Origin: Pirellulaceae bacterium
GTDB taxonomy: Bacteria > Planctomycetota > Planctomycetia > Pirellulales > Pirellulaceae
DNA: 5,262 nt
NCBI GenBank assembly: GCA_020846515.1
Contig: JADLDX010000659.1
Location: forward strand, 1-5,262
Reading direction: 5' to 3'
The number at the start of each line of letters is the position of its first letter. Position 1 is the stretch's first letter. The notes below the pieces were generated by a model that saw only the letters and a list, made by a program, of their open reading frames with translations, was not told the origin of the DNA and searched no databases. Shown in pieces: positions 1 to 5,262 of the stretch. Position numbers and translations under genes: made by a program.

Positions 1-3000
1 CCGGTCAGATCGGCACCAAAAACATTCAAAAACTGCACGCGATTGAAAGAAAGTTCGACACCATTGATCGAGGCCGTCAGTTCGTTTGCTCCATCGGTAT
101 CGCCTTCGCCGAAAGCACTTTCGACATCGCGGCCGACTACCACGAAATGGTCGGCCTGATCGACGGCCGGGTTATTGTTATCTCCAATGAGATTGACCAC
201 ACCGTTGCCAGTGGTCACCAGCGTTCGCTCAATGGAAGAGCTCAGTACACCGCGCGCGTCCGAACCGGTGATTGTCACATTGGGTGTTTTGTTGTTAAAC
301 GCATTGACTGATCCCAAAAAGTCGACGCGCAGGCGATCACCTTGGGGTGCGGCCGAGGCGGTGGGATCACCACCATTGATTTGGAACAGTACCTGTGCAG
401 AGGGCGACACGCTGATATTATCGGCGACACCACCAGGTCCCGGTGCGGCTTCATCGCCAGCGTTAACAATCACGCCTGGGACCAGTGGATTAGCCTGCAC
501 AAACTGCGCGCCATTAAAATTGACGCCGGTCAGCGCGGTTGGTCCGGCTTGAATGAACATGGCCGAATCGGAAACCGAGATATTGTTATATGCGTTGCCG
601 ACGCCGCGACCAGGGATTAACGTTCCATTGCCAAATCCCACACCGCGGAAAACGGGCGTGGCGGGATTGGCCGGATCGAGCAAGTCCATTTCGCTGGAAG
701 CGTAAAGATAAAGTCGATCATTGGCACCACCGTCACCAGAAACATTGACACTCGAAAACGGATTTAACCCGCGGGCTAATATGTACGGACCTTTGACGGC
801 GCCGGGACCAGCTACGCCCGGTAATGCCGAACTAAATGCACCATCAGTCGGTCCATCCCAGGGATTGCCGCCCAAGAAGAACATGGCCGCGCCGGCCAAA
901 CTCGCCACAGTCAGATCATCCGTGCCCGAGGTACCCGCTACACTGGCGAAAGCGCCGTTGCCCGTGTACACCAGGCTCTCAACTTGATTCAAGTTGATGT
1001 TCGTTCCCAAGCCACCAACAACTGCATCACCGTTGGATGCGTTTGCGTAATCGAAACTCACACTGCGACCCGCTTGACCATCGTTGATATTCACCTGGTC
1101 GCGCTGACTGCTGGTCCCATTGGCTGGCCCAGCGTTAATCGCCAGCGCAGTTGCCGTGATGATTCCAGGCACATTCAGCGTGAGCGTGTCGTTGCCGAGG
1201 TTGCTCGTGATGAAATTATTGGCCGTTAAGCCGCTGCCGTCGATGGTAATCGTGTCCGCTGCATCACTGGTTTGCACAGCAGTAAAGTTGTTCGCTGTTG
1301 TGTTGTTAATGATGACCGTCTGAGCAACCCCGCTAGCGAAAAGCACAAAGTTCTCGAGTTGTCCGGTTGGTCCTGTCGCATCGTAACGTAGGTCGATGGC
1401 TGCGTCGCCGTTGCCATAGGTCAGCTCAGTTGCGTTGCCTACTTGAGTGAGCGTGAATGTATCGGATAAGCCACTGCTCTCGCTGACTGCCAGCTGATCG
1501 AAACCGCCGCCTGTCGTCAAGTTGACCTGTCCGTCGATAGCTGACATGTTGCCGGTACCGATACTGTCACTACCCACACCCGTGTTGACGTTATAGACAA
1601 TGCCAGCAGCCGTTGAACTAATAAGAAATGAATTACCGTTGTTCGTGGCAGCCAGGTCTATCGTCTCAAGCGTGTTGTCGTAGTTCAGCGCACCCGCGGA
1701 CGTACGGTTGATCACATTGTTGGAAATCGTATAGATGCGTGTAACGCCATCGGACGAGTCGTTGATATTGAGGCGGTCGTTGCCAGCTTGACCGGCATAC
1801 GTCATTGCGCCCTGAATCAAGCTCAGCGAGCCGGAATCGGTGGCGTTGATTGTATCGTCGCCGCCACCAGCATTAATGAATGCTTGCGTCGATAGAAACA
1901 ACGATGTGGTATTGATTGTGTCGCTGCCCGTGCCGGCGTTCAATGATACCTGAGACATATTCGTATAGCCGATACTCCCTGCACCGGACCGCGTGAAGGT
2001 ATTGTTGGTCAGCGTGTAAATGTTGTTGGTGCCATCGGCTGCGTCATTCAAATTCAACTTATCGGCTCCAGAATTACCGAACAGGAAAGTCGAACCGCCA
2101 AGAATGGCATCCAGCGTGCCGGCCAGGCCAAAATTAAACGTATTCGTGCCCTGATTACCGCTAATGGAGACGACGATTCCGGCCCCCGCTTTGGCTTGAA
2201 CATTAATGACATCGTCGCCTTCGTTGGCATTGATGCTCATGTTGGTCAGGCCTACTGGGACATTGCTGTAGTTAACGTTGATCGTATCGCCAAGATCTCC
2301 GCCGGCGACACCATCTCCCGCGTTAACAATCAGTGCGCCCTTGTTCGTGAATTCAATCGGTTCGAACGCGTCCACGGCAACTTGTAGCCGCGAAGCGGCC
2401 GTGCCATTGGTAAGGCTAATCGTGTTCGCTGCATCGGTCGCAGTGACCGTCAGAGATGCCGCTAGGACGGTATCGATGATCGGCGCCAGGCCCGTGAAGC
2501 GAATATCGACAGGTGTGGGGCCAGCAAAGCGAATCAGACCATCGCCATTGTTACCGCTGTTGCCGACCGGTGGTGTCCTCGTCCCGACAGAATATGTTTG
2601 CGTGAACGCTGCACTGCCACCACCGAGCAGGTTGAGTGAGTCGCCGGCTTGACCGCCACCTTGATAATCAATGCCGCGGCTCGGGGCAAACAGACCACCC
2701 GCCGGATTGTTGATCGTGAGCGTATCGTTGCCGGCTCCGGCAATGAAACTGAAACTGGCTACGTTGGCAAAGGGAATTGACGGTCCGCCATTAAGCGAAT
2801 AGCTGCCGCTGTTGGAACCTGTGGCGTTGACAACGACGACATCGTCTCCGGCCGATCCAGCCACTGTGATGGAATCTAGCGCTGCAGTGATCGCTTGGAT
2901 GACGACTCCACCACCGCCGATTGTTCCAAGACTCGTAAGCGCACCGCTAACCAGGTTGACCGAGAACAGCTTGCGTTCGGCCGACGCAAACGCAGTCGTT

Positions 3001-3773
3001 GTTCCACCGATCGAGGTAACTTCCAGGCCATAGCTATCGAGCGCCACCAGGCCTGTACTGCCAATCGTATTGACCACGCCAGTATTGGGTGATGGGACAC
3101 CGTCAATGCCACCGATGGTAACCAACGCATCCTGGTCAATGTTCAAACCGTACAAAGTGGTAGTGGATCGAGCGCCGTCATTGTTGGTGTAGGCGACGCC
3201 GTTAATTCCAGCGACGCTTAGGTTGGTGTCGGTACCGGCTAACGCGCCAGTATCCGGATGAACGCGAAAGTTCGCGCCTTGACGGTCGACGATTCGAATC
3301 CGGTCCACGTTAGGATTGAAGTTGAAGCCGACAAATTGAGTGTCATTTAAAGTGGTGCTCCAAGGCGCATTGCCTACCTGAGAAGCAACTCCAGTGATTG
3401 GATCAAGCGTATAGATGCGGCCCGTCCGCGTAGCGCCGTCATCGACCAATCCAAACGCATAAAGCTGGCCTGTGGCAGGACGTGTATCAATTCCTACGAC
3501 TCGTTCACCTGCAACCAAGCCCGTGATCGCCACACTATTGCTAATTGTTCCAGGTGTAGCGCTATCGAAAGTAAGCAACTGGTTGCTATCGGTCGCCGCA
3601 TACATCGTGGCTAAAACGCGCCGCCCCTCCAAACTCTCCATTTGCCCGAAACGCCGCAATCGATAGTTTGCGGGCGTCTCTGCTCCTACAATGCTGGTCC
3701 AAAGTTGATTCAAGAACCATTGTCGCCGACGAGCGCTACGAGCAGCTAAGGCATTGAAAGGACGAATGAACAT
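1..3773 (-). CDS. Giant secreted-type repeat protein with N-terminal LExRRxLA motif and DUF4394 domain (3' end beyond window)
   Basis: The frame stays open for 1257 codons from ATG 3773-3771 to the left edge; I checked it codon by codon and found no stop or frameshift. An in-frame TGA lies three codons upstream (3780-3782) and a GGAG sits 9 bases before the ATG, so the start is well fixed. Residues 1-45 are basic with no clear signal peptide. Residues 45-55 read MESLEGRRVLA, a variant of the LEPR-XLL motif found near the N-terminus of large planctomycete exported proteins. Residues about 57-298 match DUF4394, with phrases such as NQLLTFDSATPGTIS, GERVVGIDTRPATGQLYA, FRVHPDTGALAGTDTN and PSPNTG (227-232). 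From about 300 onward the chain is Asn/Gly/Thr/Asp-rich, with turns such as GAGNDTLTI (347-355), NAGGGDDTINA (634-644) and GQAGNDRLNIND (661-672), suggesting a beta-helix or RTX-like stack. No Cys and about six Lys are present. Export and a surface or matrix role are inferred; ligand unknown. Very likely protein-coding; function uncertain. Confidence 0.93.
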   Translation of the reverse strand, partial: MFIRPFNALAARSARRRQWFLNQLWTSIVGAETPANYRLRRFGQMESLEGRRVLATMYAATDSNQLLTFDSATPGTISNSVAITGLVAGERVVGIDTRPATGQLYAFGLVDDGATRTGRIYTLDPITGVASQVGNAPWSTTLNDTQFVGFNFNPNVDRIRIVDRQGANFRVHPDTGALAGTDTNLSVAGINGVAYTNNDGARSTTTLYGLNIDQDALVTIGGIDGVPSPNTGVVNTIGSTGLVALDSYGLEVTSIGGTTTAFASAERKLFSVNLVSGALTSLGTIGGGGVVIQAITAALDSITVAGSAGDDVVVVNATGSNSGSYSLNGGPSIPFANVASFSFIAGAGNDTLTINNPAGGLFAPSRGIDYQGGGQAGDSLNLLGGGSAAFTQTYSVGTRTPPVGNSGNNGDGLIRFAGPTPVDIRFTGLAPIIDTVLAASLTVTATDAANTISLTNGTAASRLQVAVDAFEPIEFTNKGALIVNAGDGVAGGDLGDTINVNYSNVPVGLTNMSINANEGDDVINVQAKAGAGIVVSISGNQGTNTFNFGLAGTLDAILGGSTFLFGNSGADKLNLNDAADGTNNIYTLTNNTFTRSGAGSIGYTNMSQVSLNAGTGSDTINTTSLFLSTQAFINAGGGDDTINATDSGSLSLIQGAMTYAGQAGNDRLNINDSSDGVTRIYTISNNVINRTSAGALNYDNTLETIDLAATNNGNSFLISSTAAGIVYNVNTGVGSDSIGTGNMSAIDGQVNLTTGGGFDQLAVSESSGLSDTFTLTQVGNATELTYGNGDAAIDLRYDATGPTGQLENFVLFASGVAQTVIINNTTANNFTAVQTSDAADTITIDGSGLTANNFITSNLGNDTLTLNVPGIITATALAINAGPANGTSSQRDQVNINDGQAGRSVSFDYANASNGDAVVGGLGTNINLNQVESLVYTGNGAFASVAGTSGTDDLTVASLAGAAMFFLGGNPWDGPTDGAFSSALPGVAGPGAVKGPYILARGLNPFSSVNVSGDGGANDRLYLYASSEMDLLDPANPATPVFRGVGFGNGTLIPGRGVGNAYNNISVSDSAMFIQAGPTALTGVNFNGAQFVQANPLVPGVIVNAGDEAAPGPGGVADNISVSPSAQVLFQINGGDPTASAAPQGDRLRVDFLGSVNAFNNKTPNVTITGSDARGVLSSSIERTLVTTGNGVVNLIGDNNNPAVDQADHFVVVGRDVESAFGEGDTDGANELTASINGVELSFNRVQFLNVFGADLT
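1674..1784 (-). repeat. Protein-level repeat copy 2 (residues 664-700 of the giant protein)
   Basis: This is the second copy of the 37-residue block. It begins GNDRLNINDSSDG, continues with IYTISNN, and ends with AGALNYDN. It has the same length as copy 1 (nucleotides 1959-2069), with 18 of 37 identical residues and no gaps; most changes are conservative (K/R, L/I, A/S, T/S). Weaker relatives may follow at GGGFDQLAVSESSG and RDQVNINDGQAG, but I could not align those convincingly by eye. Confidence 0.75.
1959..2069 (-). repeat. Protein-level repeat copy 1 (residues 569-605 of the giant protein)
   Basis: This 37-residue block begins GADKLNLNDAADG, continues with IYTLTNN, and ends with an AG...Y.N pattern. 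It aligns without gaps to the block 95 residues further on (nucleotides 1674-1784), with 18 of 37 residues identical. Conserved positions include G1, D3, L5, N6, N8, D9, DG (12-13), IYT (17-19), NN (22-23), R27, AG (30-31), Y35 and N37. Each copy is followed by more Gly/Asp turns. It is best read as an internal duplication within a repetitive beta fold, diverged enough that it would not stand out at DNA level. Confidence 0.75.
2880..3605 (-). other. DUF4394 domain of the giant protein
   Basis: These bases encode residues about 57-298. The segment carries five successive strands of the form 'L-Y/F-x-(hydrophobic)-D/N...G': QLLTFDSATPG, RIYTLDPITGVASQVG, FRVHPDTGALAGT, TLYGLNIDQDALVTIGG and LFSVNLVSGALTSLGTIG. 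Between them are the FGFDFNP-like block VGFNFNPNVDRIRIVD and the YTNN block typical of DUF4394. The family has no settled function. The repeated 'value read-out' pattern resembles a beta-propeller-like fold, which is inference. In large secreted bacterial proteins this domain typically lies N-terminal, as here. Boundaries are by eye and may be off by ten or more residues. Confidence 0.8.
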
Positions 3774-3782
3774 GAAATGTCA

Positions 3783-3786
3783 CTCC
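3783..3786 (-). promoter_or_regulatory. Ribosome binding site of the giant protein gene
   Basis: Reading the minus strand, GGAG is followed by nine bases and then the ATG at 3773-3771. An in-frame TGA overlaps the spacer (3780-3782), so no longer start in this frame is possible. Together these fix the start of the giant gene. Confidence 0.65.
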
Positions 3787-4116
3787 AATTCACACACAGA
3801 GGCAAAACATAGATGTGGAGTAGAAAGCCAAAGTTGCGAAGCGAAAAACCACACTAAGAATTGGGCGAGGATCCGCGGGTTGTTCGATTGCTTTCTGCTA
3901 TTAACCCCCTAACTTAAGACAGCCCAAACTCCCCAGTCAACCAGTTCGAGTGTTAAAATCGGTGACATAACGCCCAACTGAGTGATTTACCCATAAGCCG
4001 AACGCTGGTGTGATTAGATTTGGTTGAGGTGGAGTTCAGCGGGTGTGGAGATAGGATGCGAGTATTGTCAACTTGGTTGGCTGGTCGCCATAATCTTGTT
4101 CGATTCTATGTGACCC

Positions 4117-4121
4117 AAGGA
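4117..4121 (+). promoter_or_regulatory. Ribosome binding site favouring the GTG start of miaE
   Basis: AAGGA lies nine bases before the GTG at 4131. The protein from that GTG begins with Leu-Asn-Leu-Gln-Thr and a Trp at position 12, in register with the short N-terminus usual in MiaE proteins. A competing site, GGAG at 4047-4050 five bases before ATG 4056, would add 25 residues with no family resemblance that I recognise. Confidence 0.5.
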
Positions 4122-4130
4122 ACCATCCAC

Positions 4131-4706
4131 GTGCTCAACCTGCAAACCAGTTCGTCCGCCCGTTGGCTCAATCAAGTCGATCGCCATTTGGAGGAAATTC
4201 TCATCGACCATGCCCATTGCGAGCACAAAGCGGCAGCCACAGCGATGAGTTTGCTGGGTGCGTATATCGAAAATCAAACGTTATGCGAGGAAATGACGCA
4301 AATTGTCGCGGAAGAGCTCGAGCACTTCCACCTGGTCCAGGCGCTACTGAAGCGTCGCAACATTGCCTTTCGCAAGCTGCCTCCAGGCAATTATGGTCGC
4401 GAACTGAACAAGCTGGTTCGCGGCAACGAACCCGGCCGCGCCGTCGATCGGTTGTTGGTCGCCGGCTTAATCGAGGCCCGGAGTTGCGAGCGATTTAGTT
4501 TGCTGGCCAAGCATGTCGACGACAGCGAACTAGCCGACTTCTATGCCTCGCTATTCGAATCCGAAGCCCGGCATCACACGACCTACGTCAAACTGGCTCG
4601 CGATTTCGCCAGCGAGACAGCGGTCAAACAACGCTTAATAGAATTAGCGACCGCCGAAGCCGCCATCATCGACGCCGGACACATGCTGCCGAGAATGCAT
4701 AGTTAA
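4131..4706 (+). CDS. miaE: tRNA-(ms2io6A)-hydroxylase MiaE
   Basis: MiaE is a cytosolic, oxygen-dependent non-haem di-iron enzyme. It hydroxylates the isopentenyl side chain of 2-methylthio-N6-isopentenyladenosine at position 37 of tRNAs reading U-starting codons, after MiaA and MiaB have acted. From the GTG start the product is 191 residues, close to the family's compact form. The ferritin-like four-helix iron site is fully present: E31 in ILIDHAHCEHKAA, E62 and H65 in AEELEHF, E115 in LIEARSCERF, and E145 and H148 in SEARHH. The segments LIDHAHCE, RLLVAGLIEARSCERF and FYASLFESEARHH are close to family consensus. The same frame extends to ATG 4056 (216 residues) and TTG 4020 (228 residues); I prefer GTG 4131 because of the AAGGA site and the family-like N-terminus. 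It is transcribed away from the giant gene and appears to stand alone; miaA and miaB are not in the window. Identity is secure, the exact start is not. Confidence 0.93.
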   Translation: MLNLQTSSSARWLNQVDRHLEEILIDHAHCEHKAAATAMSLLGAYIENQTLCEEMTQIVAEELEHFHLVQALLKRRNIAFRKLPPGNYGRELNKLVRGNEPGRAVDRLLVAGLIEARSCERFSLLAKHVDDSELADFYASLFESEARHHTTYVKLARDFASETAVKQRLIELATAEAAIIDAGHMLPRMHS

Positions 4707-4816
4707 CACGATGGTCGTCGCATGGTCGTCTTTCGTTCCGGATGTAACGCCGAAGCCAGTTTTTCCGCTCTATCTTGTCTCGTGGAAAAATCTGCGTCTT
4801 TAGAATGTTCCACTAG

Positions 4817-5047
4817 CTGTACGTTCGTAGGAATCCACTTCGAGGTCAAGATATTGTCGATATCCAACGACTAATCCAGATTCTGGTTTGGCCCAAGTCC
4901 CTGGAGGAAACACTCAACCCATTGTTACGCGGTAAATACTCGGAGTTATGCCAGTTGATCCAAGACCTCTCTGGCGACGAGACGAAGTTTCAATGTCATT
5001 TCAACGCCCGACCGTCTACAATGAAGTGGTCATCCTTGAAGTTCTAG
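4817..5047 (+). pseudogene. Start-less C-terminal remnant of a gene of unknown function upstream of the Uma2 gene
   Basis: A 76-codon open stretch runs from just after TAG 4814-4816 to TAG 5045-5047. It has no ATG until near its end. The translation looks like real protein: NPLRGQDIVDIQRLIQ, then LEETLNPLLRGKYSELCQLI, with amphipathic helix spacing. It recalls the C-terminal tails of small planctomycete proteins with a 'DxxDVxxLI...ADQLNPxVRxKYxELW' pattern, some next to nucleotidyltransferase-like domains; that link is from memory and uncertain. No matching upstream half is visible between 4707 and 4816, so I read it as a decayed 3' fragment, perhaps cut by a deletion or frameshift. Its stop is 13 bases before the Uma2 ATG, the spacing expected of a former operon partner. 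It could also be a chance open frame. Confidence 0.4.
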
Positions 5048-5060
5048 GACTATTTAAACT

Positions 5061-5262
5061 ATGAGCACGATCGCCAAACTGAGTGGAGACTATTTCGACC
5101 GGATGGTCCAACGCGGAGCATTCGTGGACCTCGAACCGCTAAAGGTGGAGCTGATTTACGGACAACTTAGATTCATTAATCCTGCTGGGCCGGTGCATGA
5201 AGGAGAGATCGAGTACTTAGCCAATTGGTCGTATGCAAACACGAATCGCGATGCAATTTCGA
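5061..5262 (+). CDS. Uma2 family (DUF820) putative endonuclease, 5' part only
   Basis: The first 67 codons of a gene that runs off the right edge. ATG 5061 is preceded by an in-frame TAA at 5055-5057, which rules out an earlier start; AGGA at 5046-5049 is a possible but distant ribosome site (11 bases). The protein begins MSTIAKLSGDYFDRMVQRGA, followed by LEPLKVELIYGQLRFINPAG and a His at 46. This is the usual Uma2 N-terminus: a short helix, then the 'E-L-(I)-x-G-x-L' strand with E30, then '(S/N)P-x-G-x-x-H'. Uma2 proteins have a PD-(D/E)XK nuclease fold and occur in many copies in planctomycetes and cyanobacteria; their physiological role is not established. The catalytic D...ExK part would lie beyond the window, so intactness cannot be judged. 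Confidence 0.85.
   Translation, partial: MSTIAKLSGDYFDRMVQRGAFVDLEPLKVELIYGQLRFINPAGPVHEGEIEYLANWSYANTNRDAIS

Larger units (their letters stand above)
3774..4130. other. Divergent intergenic region between the giant gene and miaE
   Basis: About 357 bases separate the two divergent starts, so promoters for both genes are expected here. I could not identify a convincing -35/-10 pair for either strand. On the plus strand TAAAAT at 3954-3959 is one mismatch from the -10 consensus but has no -35 partner at the normal distance. On the minus strand TATGTT, about 35 bases before the giant gene's ATG, is an even weaker candidate. The miaE frame is open back to a TTG at 4020 and has an ATG at 4056 with GGAG five bases upstream, so the right part may be translated if the longer start is used. 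No RNA gene, terminator hairpin or operator-like palindrome stands out. Confidence 0.5.

Noticed and set aside
275..3139. Minus-strand open frames at 275-469, 1226-1417, 2534-2743 and 2876-3139
   Set aside because: They are in a different frame from the giant gene, overlap it completely, and translate to low-information Arg/Ser/Thr-rich sequence.
175..3666. Many plus-strand open frames of 60-125 codons (for example 175-552, 342-620, 2278-2652, 2812-3033, 3472-3666)
   Set aside because: All lie antisense to the continuous 1257-codon minus-strand frame. They arise because that gene's restricted codon and residue use leaves few stops on the opposite strand. None shows family motifs or a convincing start context.
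3772..3912. 46-codon plus-strand frame beginning MKCHSNSHTEAK in the divergent spacer
   Set aside because: It overlaps the start codon of the giant gene, has no ribosome site that I can see, and resembles no family I know.
3954..3959. TAAAAT as a -10 element for miaE
   Set aside because: One mismatch from consensus, but the hexamer 17 bases upstream is CCCCAG, so there is no -35 support and the match is expected by chance.
4068..4498. Frames overlapping miaE (minus 4068-4277; plus 4163-4498)
   Set aside because: Both are shadows of miaE, whose complete di-iron motif set identifies the real frame.
4722..4874. 50-codon plus-strand frame beginning MVVFRSGCNAEA after miaE
   Set aside because: It overlaps the more protein-like remnant frame at 4817-5047, is rich in Ser/Cys without motifs, and lacks a ribosome site.
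1..5262. A new multi-gene defence or biosynthetic system
   Set aside because: The four genes belong to unrelated functions and face away from one another; nothing shows shared regulation or a conserved cassette. No CRISPR array, integrase, transposase or terminal repeats are visible.

Overview
The window looks like chromosomal DNA of a planctomycete, probably of the Pirellulales type. The evidence is an N-terminal LExRRxLA sorting-like motif on a very large repetitive secreted-type protein, a Uma2-family gene, and moderately GC-rich coding sequence. This is an inference from protein style; there is no rRNA or other marker here to confirm it.

Layout. Positions 1-3773 are one uninterrupted minus-strand reading frame of 1257 codons that runs off the left edge of the window. 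It has a short basic N-terminus with the motif LEGRRVLA, then a DUF4394-type domain, then about 960 residues of Asn/Gly/Thr/Asp-rich beta-repeat sequence with recurring G-x-x-D-x-(L/I) turns. Positions 3774-4130 are a non-coding divergent region. Positions 4131-4706 on the plus strand encode MiaE, the di-iron tRNA hydroxylase that converts ms2i6A to ms2io6A. Positions 4707-5060 hold no intact gene, but 4817-5047 keeps a start-less coding remnant. From 5061 to the right edge is the 5' part of a Uma2 family (DUF820) gene.

Function. The genes do not form an evident pathway. The giant protein is probably an exported surface or matrix protein, MiaE is a housekeeping tRNA-modification enzyme, and the remnant plus Uma2 gene look like accessory genes common in planctomycetes. 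I see no tRNA, rRNA, CRISPR array, insertion sequence or attachment site, and no convincing new multi-gene system. The most interesting object is the giant repeat protein: cysteine-free and nearly lysine-free over its visible length, with an internal 37-residue duplication.
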